Source of the DNA: UBA5951 sp009936885 | GTDB lineage: Bacteria > Pseudomonadota > Alphaproteobacteria > Puniceispirillales > Puniceispirillaceae | DNA: 61,457 bases | Assembly (NCBI GenBank): GCA_937996625.1 | Contig: CALKVA010000013.1 | Location: 1 to 61,457 of the forward strand | Direction of reading: 5' to 3' | Shown here: positions 17,009-26,283 of the stretch, one piece after another | How positions within the stretch are numbered: the first letter of the stretch is position 1 | Layout of the letters: the number at the start of each line of letters is the position of its first letter | Made by a program: the position numbers and the translations under genes | Notes under the pieces: generated by a model | What the model was told of the DNA's origin: nothing | The model's input: only the letters and a program-made list of their open reading frames with translations | Databases searched by the model: none

Positions 17009-18016
17009 TTACAAAAGCTGTTTACCATTTAATTTTTTCGCGATTAGAGGGGCAAAATAAGTAAAAATTGCAGAGGCGCCAGCTCTTTTAATTCCGAGGA
17101 TGGACTCAAAAATAGCAGCATCTTCAGAAAGCCAACCATTTTCAATCGCTGCCATCAACATGCTATATTCACCTGAAACCTGATAGGCAAAGCACGGAAC
17201 ATTAAAATGTTCACTTACATGTTTAATGATATCAAGATATGGCATTGCTGGCTTAACCATCACAATATCTGCACCCTCGCTTATATCTAGCGATACTTCA
17301 GAAAGAGCTTCTCTTGAATTTCTTGGATCCATTTGATAGGTAGATTTACCGCTACTTCCCGATAAATTTCCAGCCCCAACAGCGTCTCGAAAAGGGCCGT
17401 AGAATGCAGATGCATATTTTGCTGCATAAGATAAAATAATCATATCAGGGAAACCATTTTCTTCTAATGCATCTCGAATTTGGCCAATTCTGCCATCCAT
17501 CATATCTGACGGAGCAATCATATCACAGCCTGCCTCTGCTAGAATTAGCGCTTGTTTAACAAGGCGTTCATTTGTCAGGTCGTTCAGTATAATATTATTC
17601 TTTATTATCCCATCGTGACCATGGTTAGTGTAAGGATCAAGAGCAACATCACAAATAATAATAAGGTCTGGGAATTGTTTTTTTACCTCTCTGACACATC
17701 GGCAAATAAGGGTATCACTATGCAGAGCATCACTGCCCTCAGAATCTTTTTTATCAGCCTCAAGCTTTGGGAAAAGAGCTATCATCTGAATCCCTAGCGT
17801 AACTGCAAGACCACATTGTACAAGAATTTGGTCTATAGAATACCGATTAACGCCTGGCATTGATGATATTGGTTGTATCTGATTTTCACCCTCAATTACA
17901 AATAAGGGCCAGATAAGGTCTGTTGAAGCAAGATTGGTTTCAGCAATAATAGCCCGAATTGCTTTTGTGCGACGAAGCCTTCGTAATCTGGTTGCTGGAA
18001 AATTTCTTGTTGTCAT
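17009..18016 (-). CDS. hemB: Delta-aminolevulinic acid dehydratase (porphobilinogen synthase)
   Basis: Condenses two 5-aminolevulinate molecules to porphobilinogen in haem and, where present, vitamin B12 or chlorophyll synthesis. The 335-residue protein has Schiff-base lysines in SYAAKYASAFYGPFRDA and in MVKPAMPY. The metal-site loop reads DVALDPYTNHGHDG. It lacks the cysteines of zinc-dependent enzymes and has the Asp/Ala pattern of Mg-dependent enzymes, as is known for Alphaproteobacteria. The ATG at 18016 fits the family (TRLRRLRR follows). It faces the hydrolase gene at 18.2 kb across about 220 bases without any recognisable signal. Confidence 0.96.
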   Translation of the reverse strand: MTTRNFPATRLRRLRRTKAIRAIIAETNLASTDLIWPLFVIEGENQIQPISSMPGVNRYSIDQILVQCGLAVTLGIQMIALFPKLEADKKDSEGSDALHSDTLICRCVREVKKQFPDLIIICDVALDPYTNHGHDGIIKNNIILNDLTNERLVKQALILAEAGCDMIAPSDMMDGRIGQIRDALEENGFPDMIILSYAAKYASAFYGPFRDAVGAGNLSGSSGKSTYQMDPRNSREALSEVSLDISEGADIVMVKPAMPYLDIIKHVSEHFNVPCFAYQVSGEYSMLMAAIENGWLSEDAAIFESILGIKRAGASAIFTYFAPLIAKKLNGKQLL

Positions 18017-18233
18017 TTATAATAACCCGGTAGTTTGTATCTCTATAGTTTGTGTAATGAGTATGTCTCAATTCAAGGTAGCTTGGGAATAGCGGAATGG
18101 AAGACAAAAAACTACAATAAACTTAATTTCTAGCAAAATCACGTCTGGTAAAAAAACATGGTATATGAGACATTCTTATAGTCTTAGGATATCGGTTAAT
18201 TTTCATAAAACTAGGAATAATATTGGATTTACA

Positions 18234-19289
18234 ATGTCAGTTCATTTTTTAAAAAGTCGTAATGCTGGAATTATCAAACTTGATAGACCAGATGCACTGC
18301 ATGCGCTCAGCATAGACATGGTTGAACAAATGACAGCACGCCTTTTAGAATGGCAAGAAGACCATGAGGTCTGTCATATCATTATATCTTCTACAGGGCA
18401 GAGGGCATTTTGTTCTGGCGGTGATGTAAGACAAGCAGTTTCATATGTACAAGCAGATCCAACGGGCTTTTCCGCAGAGCCTTATTTTCGGGCGGAATAT
18501 AGCCTTGATACGGTTGTTGCTACCTATTCAAAACCAATTATATCACTCGTGAATGGGGTGGTTATGGGGGGTGGGTTAGGGCTATGTCGCAACGGCGCCA
18601 TTATGATTGTGAGTGAAACAATCAAATGCGCTATGCCAGAAACGGCAATTGGATTGTTCCCTGACGTAGGAGCAAGTCTGTTTCTAAGAGCACCTGGTAT
18701 TGCTATTGGATTGATGCTTGGTATGACCGGACAAATCATCGGGGCTGGTGATGCTATTGCTTGGCAAATTGCGGATAAATGCGTGCCTTTTGATAAGTTT
18801 GATGTTTTGCAGGATAAATTATGTGCATGTGACAGTAACATTTCCGCACTTGGTGAAGTTATCTCAGAATTTGAGGTTTCTGGACCTGACCCTATTTTGG
18901 CAAAACAAGAAACATTGATAAATAGTCTGTTTCATGGGACTGTAACGCAAATAGTGGAACGCGTCGCAGCAAGTGCAGATGAGATAGAGCAAGCAAAAAG
19001 CTGGCATCACGCTTTGACCACACGTTGTCCAGCGTCTATTTCGGTTATTCACCGTCTTCTTACTAAGATACCACCCTCTGATAGTGTGTTAGAAGCATTG
19101 CAATTGGATTTTCAGATTGCCTGTCGAATGATGCGCCGGGCTGATTTCTCAGAAGGGGTAAGAGCTGTCTTAATTGACAAGGACAACGCACCGAGTTGGT
19201 CTCCGAATAATATTTCTTCCATAACTGAAAATGAAATAGATGCGATTTTTGAATTTGACCCATCTCTTCGTTTGAATAAAACAGGATAA
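18234..19289 (+). CDS. 3-hydroxyisobutyryl-CoA hydrolase (enoyl-CoA hydratase/isomerase superfamily)
   Basis: Crotonase-fold enzyme predicted to hydrolyse 3-hydroxyisobutyryl-CoA in valine degradation. The 351-residue length and the motifs CSGGDVRQ (oxyanion hole), GVVMGGGLGL and MPETAIGLFPDVGASLFL (catalytic Glu and Asp) match the hydrolase subgroup better than plain enoyl-CoA hydratases of about 260 residues. I chose ATG at 18234 (MSVHFLKSR), which begins at the conserved first strand; an upstream ATG at 18165 would add 23 residues. No other valine-degradation gene is adjacent; proS follows on the same strand. Confidence 0.85.
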   Translation: MSVHFLKSRNAGIIKLDRPDALHALSIDMVEQMTARLLEWQEDHEVCHIIISSTGQRAFCSGGDVRQAVSYVQADPTGFSAEPYFRAEYSLDTVVATYSKPIISLVNGVVMGGGLGLCRNGAIMIVSETIKCAMPETAIGLFPDVGASLFLRAPGIAIGLMLGMTGQIIGAGDAIAWQIADKCVPFDKFDVLQDKLCACDSNISALGEVISEFEVSGPDPILAKQETLINSLFHGTVTQIVERVAASADEIEQAKSWHHALTTRCPASISVIHRLLTKIPPSDSVLEALQLDFQIACRMMRRADFSEGVRAVLIDKDNAPSWSPNNISSITENEIDAIFEFDPSLRLNKTG

Positions 19290-19353
19290 AATCAACATTA
19301 TCAGGCGAGCATTTTTTTAATCTTTTTTGGCAATTCAATTATCAGAGACAAAC

Positions 19354-20724
19354 ATGAAACTTTCCAACTATTTTCTACCTGTGCTTAAAGAGAATCCCAA
19401 AGAGGCACAGATTGTATCTCACCGTCTTATGCTTCGTGCTGGTATGATACAGCAATCTAGTGCGGGTATTTATTCATGGCTGCCACTCGGCTTGAAAGTG
19501 CTTAGCAAGATAGAACAAATAGTTCGCGAGGAGCAGAATAATGCAGGCGCATTGGAAATAAAGATGCCCACAATACAACCGGCTGAAATATGGCAAGAAT
19601 CAGGACGCTATGATGATTTCGGTCTAGAAATGCTACGTGTTAAAGACAGGCATGAAAGAGACATGCTGTATGGTCCAACAAATGAGGAGCAAGTCACTGA
19701 TATTTGTCGCTCGCATGTTAAAAGCTATCGCGCTCTGCCTCTTAACTTATACCATATTCAATGGAAATTCAGAGATGAAGTAAGACCAAGATTTGGGGTG
19801 ATGAGGGGGCGCGAATTTTTAATGAAGGATGCCTATTCGTTTGATTTAACGCCAGAAGATGCCAGAGTGGCGTATAATAAAATGTTTGTATCCTACCTTA
19901 AAACATTTGCAAGAATGGAGCTTACTGCAATTCCTATGGAAGCAGATACAGGTCCAATTGGCGGGGATTTGAGCCATGAATTTATCATTCTTGCAGATAC
20001 AGGGGAATCTGGGGTGTTTTTTCACAAGGATTGGCTGAAAACTGAACTTATTACCAATATTGATTATTCGGCAGACTTAGAACCCGTTATTCATAAATTT
20101 ACAGAGCTATATGCCAGAACAGATGAAAAACACGAACCAGATAATTGTCCTATAAAGCCAGAAGATTTGGTGGAGAAAAGAGGCATTGAGGTTGGTCATA
20201 TATTCTATTTTGGAACAAAATATTCAGAAGCAATGGCCGCATCTGTTTCAAGCACAGATGGCAAGCCTGTCGATTTACATATGGGCTCTTATGGAATAGG
20301 GGTTTCAAGACTGGTTGGCGGGATTATCGAGGCCAGTCATGATGAAAAAGGAATAATCTGGCCAGAGGCAGTTGCCCCATTTAAGATTGCTATAGTTAAT
20401 TTGAAACCTGGAAATGTGGCAACAGACGAATTGAGTAAAACACTCTATCAAGCAGGGCTATCAAACGGACATGATTGTTTATATGATGATAGCAAAGAAA
20501 GTGCAGGAGCCAAGCTTGCAACCATGGATTTAATCGGTATTCCTTGGCAAATAGTGGTAGGACCAAAGGGGCTTGAGCGAAATAGTGTTGAAATAAAACA
20601 CCGAAAATCGGGAAGCGTTGCTGAAATCACACCTGAAATGGCACATGATTTTATGTCGAGCCAAGGAAGTTTGAGTATGCCAGAAGCAGATATATCAGAG
20701 GAAGATATACCAGATGCAAACTAG
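19354..20724 (+). CDS. proS: Prolyl-tRNA synthetase (short, alphaproteobacterial form)
   Basis: Charges tRNA-Pro with proline. The 456-residue protein has class II motifs: RAGMIQQSSAGIYSWLPLG (motif 1 region), GPTNEEQVTDI and FRDEVRPRFGVMRGREFLMKDAYSF broken by insertions (motif 2), and GSYGIGVSRLVGG (motif 3), then an anticodon-binding domain. It lacks the roughly 180-residue editing insertion found in E. coli ProS, as expected for Alphaproteobacteria, which often have free-standing editing proteins. ATG at 19354 begins the conserved MKLSNYFLP; a TTG at 19327 would add nine residues. Followed after 22 bases by lolC. Confidence 0.96.
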   Translation: MKLSNYFLPVLKENPKEAQIVSHRLMLRAGMIQQSSAGIYSWLPLGLKVLSKIEQIVREEQNNAGALEIKMPTIQPAEIWQESGRYDDFGLEMLRVKDRHERDMLYGPTNEEQVTDICRSHVKSYRALPLNLYHIQWKFRDEVRPRFGVMRGREFLMKDAYSFDLTPEDARVAYNKMFVSYLKTFARMELTAIPMEADTGPIGGDLSHEFIILADTGESGVFFHKDWLKTELITNIDYSADLEPVIHKFTELYARTDEKHEPDNCPIKPEDLVEKRGIEVGHIFYFGTKYSEAMAASVSSTDGKPVDLHMGSYGIGVSRLVGGIIEASHDEKGIIWPEAVAPFKIAIVNLKPGNVATDELSKTLYQAGLSNGHDCLYDDSKESAGAKLATMDLIGIPWQIVVGPKGLERNSVEIKHRKSGSVAEITPEMAHDFMSSQGSLSMPEADISEEDIPDAN

Positions 20725-20746
20725 CAAAAAAGAAAGTTAGAAACCA

Positions 20747-21994
20747 ATGTTCACTCCAATTGAAAGATTATTGGCATTTCGATATTTGCGCTCTCGCAGG
20801 TCAGAGGGTTTTATTTCTGTTATTGCTTGGTTCTCGTTTGCAGGTATTACGCTTGGGGTAGCAACCTTAATTATTGTGATGTCTGTTATGAACGGTTTCA
20901 GAGCAGAATTAGTCAATCGTATATTGGGACTTAACGGACATCTTGGTATATCAAGCACGCTGGCAAATGGAATTGATGATTATGAGACCCTAACCAGTTA
21001 TATCGCTCAAAACCCAAATATAATGGCAGCAACACCGCAAATTGAATCACAAGTATTAGTGTATTCAAACAATGTTACAATAGGAGCAGTCGTGAGAGGG
21101 GTGATATGGTCAGATTTGGCAATTAGAGCGCCTTTATGGGACAGCATAACAGATGAGATTATTACTCGTTTCAGAGACAATAAAGCGATACTTATTGGCA
21201 AGACTATGGCGCGCAATTTAAACCTTGCACAAGGAGATAGCATTACTCTGCTTGCTCCAAAAGGAAGGACTACTGCCTTTGGCTCAATTCCCACAAGGCA
21301 GAGTTTTATAATTGGCGGGATATTTGATGTTGGCATGCATGAATATGATTCGAGCTTTGTTTTTATGCCTCTTCCTTCTGCACAAAAATTCTTCGCTATG
21401 CCAGATAGGGTTAGCGGAATTGAGCTTTATATTAGTGTTCCAGATGATGCGCCTATCGTGAAGGCGGAAATAACAAAAATACTGCCAGAAAAAACAGCTG
21501 TTTTTGATTGGATGGACCGGAATAGAAATTTTTTAAATGCGCTACAGGTTGAACGAAATGTAATGTTTTTAATCCTTACTCTAATTATTCTTGTGGCTGC
21601 ATTTAATATAATCTCATCAATGATTATGCTGGTGCGCTCAAAAAATGCGGATATTGCGGTTCTGAGGACCATGGGATTAGGAAGAACAAGTTTGCTTAAA
21701 ATATTTTTACTCACAGGCACCTCAATTGGGATAATAGGTACGATTGTAGGAAGCCTTTTGGGGCTTTTATTTTGCTGGAATATAGATGGTATAAAATCTT
21801 TTATTGAAAATCTAACAGGCTCTAAATTATTTTCAGCTGAAATTTATTTCTTATCAAAATTACCAGCTGTGGTCGAACCAACAGAGGTCGGAGTGGTTAT
21901 AGCGATGACATTAACCTTAAGTCTTCTGGCCTCACTATATCCAGCTTGGAGGGCGTGTGCCATCGCGCCTGCTGAGGTGCTTCGCTATGAGTAG
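20747..21994 (+). CDS. lolC: Lipoprotein-releasing ABC transporter permease
   Basis: Inner-membrane permease that, with LolD, extracts outer-membrane lipoproteins and passes them to LolA. The 415-residue MacB/FtsX-type protein has an N-terminal transmembrane helix (about 20-45), a large periplasmic domain (about 45-260), then three transmembrane helices (about 265-290, 315-345, 380-400). Only one permease is present; LolC and LolE are not distinguished in most Alphaproteobacteria, so a homodimer or LolF-like arrangement is likely. Its stop overlaps the lolD start by eight bases. Confidence 0.93.
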   Translation: MFTPIERLLAFRYLRSRRSEGFISVIAWFSFAGITLGVATLIIVMSVMNGFRAELVNRILGLNGHLGISSTLANGIDDYETLTSYIAQNPNIMAATPQIESQVLVYSNNVTIGAVVRGVIWSDLAIRAPLWDSITDEIITRFRDNKAILIGKTMARNLNLAQGDSITLLAPKGRTTAFGSIPTRQSFIIGGIFDVGMHEYDSSFVFMPLPSAQKFFAMPDRVSGIELYISVPDDAPIVKAEITKILPEKTAVFDWMDRNRNFLNALQVERNVMFLILTLIILVAAFNIISSMIMLVRSKNADIAVLRTMGLGRTSLLKIFLLTGTSIGIIGTIVGSLLGLLFCWNIDGIKSFIENLTGSKLFSAEIYFLSKLPAVVEPTEVGVVIAMTLTLSLLASLYPAWRACAIAPAEVLRYE

Positions 21995-22673
21995 TTTTCC
22001 GCTAGAGCTAAGCCGAATAAGTAGACGCTTTAAACAAGGGGACGAGTATCTTCGTGTGATAGAAGCGGTTAGTCTTTCGCTTACACCTGGCAAGCTTACG
22101 GCGCTGGTTGGGCCTTCTGGTTCAGGTAAATCCACATTGTTGAATATTGCGGGCTTGCTGGAAAGTCCCAATAGCGGTGAAGTGTGGATTAATGGAAAAA
22201 ACGTAACGAAAATATCTGAAACGCATCGTACTGCCTTTAGACGCAAAAATATTGGATTTATATTCCAAGTGCATCGTCTATTGCCTGAATTTAATGCGTT
22301 GGAAAATATAGTAATACCACAAATGATTAATGGTCTTGTTAGAAGTAGCGCTGAAAATAGAGCTATCCAGCTTTTAAAAATGGTTAATCTTGAAAATAGA
22401 AAATTGCATAGGCCAGGTCAGTTATCTGGAGGAGAACAGCAACGTGTTTCTATTGCTCGTGCGTTATCGAATGCACCTGCTATATTACTTGCGGATGAGC
22501 CGACAGGAAATCTTGATCCCGCCACTGCCTCTGATGTGTTTGGGTATCTCAAACAGATTGTTTATGCAAGTAACACAGCAGCACTCATTGTAACCCATAA
22601 TATGAAAATTGCAGCCCAAATGGACGAGATGCTTGAGATGCGAAACGGCGAAATCGTAAAAGTGATGGGGTAA
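21987..22673 (+). CDS. lolD: Lipoprotein-releasing ABC transporter ATP-binding protein
   Basis: ATPase that powers lipoprotein release together with the adjacent permease. The 228-residue protein has Walker A GPSGSGKST, the Q-loop region FIFQVHRLLPEF, the ABC signature LSGGEQQRVSIARAL, Walker B ILLADEPTG and the H-switch VTHN. I chose ATG at 21987, overlapping the lolC stop; the GTG at 21957 would add ten residues inside lolC. The stop TAA shares a base with the dnaE ATG. Confidence 0.95.
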   Translation: MSSFPLELSRISRRFKQGDEYLRVIEAVSLSLTPGKLTALVGPSGSGKSTLLNIAGLLESPNSGEVWINGKNVTKISETHRTAFRRKNIGFIFQVHRLLPEFNALENIVIPQMINGLVRSSAENRAIQLLKMVNLENRKLHRPGQLSGGEQQRVSIARALSNAPAILLADEPTGNLDPATASDVFGYLKQIVYASNTAALIVTHNMKIAAQMDEMLEMRNGEIVKVMG

Positions 22674-25600
22674 TGGTGTCAAAAATTGTCCATCTGCGGG
22701 TTCACACTGCCTATTCATTATCTGAATCAACCCTCGGTATTTCTAAATTAGCAGAATTAGCTCAGAATGATGGCCAGCCAGCTATGGCAATTACAGACAG
22801 CCAGAATTTATTTGGTGGCTATGAATTTTCCAAGACTATGGCGCAGTCAGGTATTCAGCCGATTATTGGGGCTTCCATTTTTCTTAATGATGAAAATGGT
22901 GATGGAGAGGTTGCTTTATTAGCTCAGAGCGAGATTGGGTATAAAAATCTAAGCAAGCTTATGTCTGATGCTTGGATGCGGTGTGACGGCTCGGAAAAAC
23001 CCAAAATTAAGATGGGCGATTTTCTCAAATTATCCGAGGGTCTGATACTTCTAACAGGAGGTCCAAAAGACGGATTTATTTCTAGGGTGGTGCTGCAATC
23101 ACCAGCGATCGCGCTAGCAAGGCTACACATGCTATCTGATAATTTGCCGGGGCGTGTTTATGTAGAATTGCAAAGACATGGATTACAGCTCGAATATGAC
23201 ATTGAAGAGAAATTATTAGAGTTTGCTGACCAGTTAACGCTTCCTTTAATAGCAACAAATGATTGCCATTTCGAAAATGACGAAATGTTTGTTCCACAAA
23301 AAATTCTTACCTGTATTGCAACCAATCAGCGGCTTGCTAGCATGACAACATATAAACAGTCTGCTCATCATCGATTTAAAACGGCTGATGAAATGGCAGA
23401 GTTATTTGTAGATATACCAGAGGCAATCTCAAATAGCCTTCTTATCGCAAAGCGTTGCGCCTTTATGATACAAGACAGAGATCCTATTCTACCTGTATAT
23501 AGGGATCCAGAAGGTCGTACTCCAGAACAGGTTTTGCGTATTCAGGCTGAAGAAGGCTTAACTCAACGAATGGAAGCGCTTGAGAGCGCAGGCAAATTAG
23601 AATTTGATAAGCAAGATTATGTTGAGCGATTAAATTATGAATTATCGGTTATCATTGAAATGGGTTTTACGGGTTATTTTCTTATTGTCTCTGATTTTAT
23701 CAATTGGGCAAATGATAATAATATTCCTGTTGGGCCGGGGCGAGGTTCTGGCGCGGGTTCGGTTGTGGCATGGGCGCTGCGAATTACGGGTTTAGACCCA
23801 TTAAAATGGGGATTGCTTTTTGAGCGGTTTTTGAATCCTGAGCGAATGTCAATGCCAGATTTTGATATTGATTTCTGCCAAGACAGAAGAGATGAAGTAA
23901 TTCAATATGTTCAGGAAAGATATGGCAAAGACAAGGTTGCTCAAATCATTACCTTTGGAAAATTGCAGGCGCGTGCTGCATTAAGAGATGTTGGAAGAGT
24001 TCTGGATATGCCGTATGGGCAAGTTGATAGAATTGCTAAATTAATACCAAATAATCCAGCAAAGCCGACAACGATTGCGCAAGCTCTGGAAACGCAAGAC
24101 GAGCTAGCAACAATTTATAAGCAAGATGAGCAAATAGCAACATTAGTACAAACCGCAATGAAGCTCGAAGGAATGTATCGACATGCCTCTACTCATGCAG
24201 CAGGTTTGGTTATCGGGGATAGACCGTTGCCAGAGTTGGTTCCTATTTATCGGGATCCGCGCTCCGAGCTACCTGTAACACAGTTTAACATGAAATATGT
24301 TGAGCAGGTAGGATTGGTAAAGTTTGATTTTCTCGGCCTTAAAACACTTACCGTTATTCAAAAAGCACTCGCTCTAATTAAAGAGAATGGCATATCCATT
24401 GATCTTGAGAACCTGCCTTTAAATGATAAAACCACATTCAGAATTCTGGCAGAGGGTGATACAGTCGGCGTCTTCCAGCTTGAATCATCTGGTATGAGAG
24501 AGGTATTAAGAGGGCTGAAGCCTGATAGGTTTGAGGATATTATTGCGGTTGTTGCACTCTACCGTCCTGGCCCGATGGATAACATTCCAACCTATATAGG
24601 CAGGAAGCATGGGCGCGAGCCAGTCACCTACATGCATGACATGTTGGAGCCCATACTTTCTGAGACATATGGCATTATGATTTATCAGGAACAGGTTCTG
24701 CAAGCAGCTCGTGATTTGGGCGGCTATACACTTGGTAATGCTGATATACTTCGACGTGCAATGGGTAAAAAAATACAGTCCGAAATGGACGAACAGCAAG
24801 CAAAATTTGTGGAAGGTGCAGCCAATAACGATATTAATAATATATTAGCAGCTCAAATATTTGAGCAAATATCCGCGTTTGCAGGCTATGGATTTAATAA
24901 ATCACATGCAGCAGCATATGCATTAATATCATATCAAACAGCTTATCTTAAAGCGAATTACCCGGTTCAGTTCATGGCTGCTTTGATGGCGTTAGATGCC
25001 GGTAATATTGAAAAACTGGCTATCTTTAAGCAAGATTGCGTAACCCAGAAGATACAGGTTCTTGCGCCAGATATTAATCTCTCACAAGCGAGTTTTTCTG
25101 TTGAAAAACAATTGAATGGCGGACTTGCTGTTCGCTATGCGCTTGGTGCAATTAAAAATGTGGGTGAAGAGGCTATGCGGCATTTATGCAATGCGCGTGC
25201 TTCTCTTGGTGGATTTAAATCAATAGATGAGTTTGCACATCACTTGCCACGAGAAGTTGCAAATAAAAGGCAATTAGAAAATTTGGTTAATGCAGGTGTC
25301 TTTGATAGCTTGCATTCGTGCCGAAAACAGGTTTTCGAAGCCATTGATATGATTTTAAGCACTTCGAACCTAATAAGAAGGGAGTCTAGCTCACAACAGG
25401 AAAATTTGTTTGCTGGCGGATCTCATGATCCTGAATATGCAGCCATTAGATTTACGAGCAGCCCTGAATGGAGTCAGACAGAAAAAATGTCGCGTGAGTT
25501 TGAAGCATTGGGCTTGCATTTAAGCGCGCACCCACTTGATCAATATGCCCATCAACTCTCCAAATTGAACGTTGTATCTTCAGCTTTACTGGATAATGCC

Positions 25601-26110
25601 TTAGCGGATGGTGTGGGGCGGCGAATATACATGGCAGGTCAACTGACTTCGGTGCAACAACGTGTGTCACAAAAAGGAAATAGGTTTGCATTCCTTCAAT
25701 TTACAGATCAATCTGGAATATTTGAGATGACCTGTTTTTCTGAATTGCTGGCAAGTAGTAGAGAAAAGCTTCAAGAGGGGAATGTTCTTATTATCCGTGC
25801 TGAAGCAAAAGTAGAAAATGGGGTACCTCGTCTTCTTGCGCAGCGTATAGACCGTGTTGAAGATAAAATAGCATCAGCACATAGTGGTATAGGCATTTGG
25901 GTAGAAACAGATGAGTGCTTGCAAGACATAAAATCTATTCTTAGTGAGGATGGTGCAGGAAGGGCTGAGGTAGAAATTTATATAAAAGACAGAGCGTCTC
26001 GGATAAAAATATCGCTACCGCATCATTTCCAGCTTTCAGGAGAATGCAGGGAGAAATTAAAAACCGTACCTGGTATATTAAAAATTCAAGATATAATGGA
26101 AATTGCCTGA
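22673..26110 (+). CDS. dnaE: DNA polymerase III alpha subunit
   Basis: Replicative polymerase catalytic subunit. The 1,145-residue protein has an N-terminal PHP domain (starts HLRVHTAYSLSES; about 1-280), the polymerase core with the catalytic aspartates in MPDFDIDFCQDRR and in VKFDFLGL, the fingers region (RYHAGVILG-like VIGDRPLPE), helix-hairpin-helix motifs near residue 840, and a C-terminal OB-fold (about 970-1050). It overlaps lolD by one base; the lolCD-dnaE order is typical of the class. No dnaE2/imuB genes are in the window. Confidence 0.97.
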   Translation: MVSKIVHLRVHTAYSLSESTLGISKLAELAQNDGQPAMAITDSQNLFGGYEFSKTMAQSGIQPIIGASIFLNDENGDGEVALLAQSEIGYKNLSKLMSDAWMRCDGSEKPKIKMGDFLKLSEGLILLTGGPKDGFISRVVLQSPAIALARLHMLSDNLPGRVYVELQRHGLQLEYDIEEKLLEFADQLTLPLIATNDCHFENDEMFVPQKILTCIATNQRLASMTTYKQSAHHRFKTADEMAELFVDIPEAISNSLLIAKRCAFMIQDRDPILPVYRDPEGRTPEQVLRIQAEEGLTQRMEALESAGKLEFDKQDYVERLNYELSVIIEMGFTGYFLIVSDFINWANDNNIPVGPGRGSGAGSVVAWALRITGLDPLKWGLLFERFLNPERMSMPDFDIDFCQDRRDEVIQYVQERYGKDKVAQIITFGKLQARAALRDVGRVLDMPYGQVDRIAKLIPNNPAKPTTIAQALETQDELATIYKQDEQIATLVQTAMKLEGMYRHASTHAAGLVIGDRPLPELVPIYRDPRSELPVTQFNMKYVEQVGLVKFDFLGLKTLTVIQKALALIKENGISIDLENLPLNDKTTFRILAEGDTVGVFQLESSGMREVLRGLKPDRFEDIIAVVALYRPGPMDNIPTYIGRKHGREPVTYMHDMLEPILSETYGIMIYQEQVLQAARDLGGYTLGNADILRRAMGKKIQSEMDEQQAKFVEGAANNDINNILAAQIFEQISAFAGYGFNKSHAAAYALISYQTAYLKANYPVQFMAALMALDAGNIEKLAIFKQDCVTQKIQVLAPDINLSQASFSVEKQLNGGLAVRYALGAIKNVGEEAMRHLCNARASLGGFKSIDEFAHHLPREVANKRQLENLVNAGVFDSLHSCRKQVFEAIDMILSTSNLIRRESSSQQENLFAGGSHDPEYAAIRFTSSPEWSQTEKMSREFEALGLHLSAHPLDQYAHQLSKLNVVSSALLDNALADGVGRRIYMAGQLTSVQQRVSQKGNRFAFLQFTDQSGIFEMTCFSELLASSREKLQEGNVLIIRAEAKVENGVPRLLAQRIDRVEDKIASAHSGIGIWVETDECLQDIKSILSEDGAGRAEVEIYIKDRASRIKISLPHHFQLSGECREKLKTVPGILKIQDIMEIA

Positions 26111-26192
26111 GTTTTTAACATTATTATCATTTGCATTTCGGTACGAAAAAGCGTAAGAAGCGCGTAATAAAATTCACACATGAAGACTGTCT

Positions 26193-26267
26193 GTTGGCAA
26201 ATTCCAACATTATAGGCTTTCCGGTGAGAGATTTTTCTCTTTCACACTTCATGGAGGTTTAACCGGA
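26193..26267 (+). promoter_or_regulatory. Possible structured rpsB leader (candidate S2 autoregulation)
   Basis: The 173-base gap before rpsB holds several hairpins close together. GTTGG/CCAAC has a six-base loop at 26193-26208. GTGAGAGA pairs with TCTC..TCAC around TTTT at about 26224-26245. TCCGGT (26220-26225) can instead pair with ACCGGA (26262-26267), just before the AGGAGG at 26272-26277. The second and third options overlap, so they could alternate. Ribosomal protein S2 represses its own operon through the rpsB leader in E. coli; whether this leader works the same way is inference. Confidence 0.45.
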
Positions 26268-26283
26268 GAACAGGAGGATTAAC

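Noticed and set aside
17009..18016. HemB lacking the zinc-binding cysteines
   Set aside because: The Asp/Ala metal loop is the known Mg-dependent type and common in Alphaproteobacteria, so it is not an anomaly.
19354..20724. Missing editing domain in ProS as a truncation
   Set aside because: Short ProS without the insertion domain is the usual form in Alphaproteobacteria; motifs 1-3 and the anticodon domain are complete.
20747..21994. Loss of a second Lol permease (lolE)
   Set aside because: Most Alphaproteobacteria encode a single permease that serves both roles; nothing indicates a deletion here.
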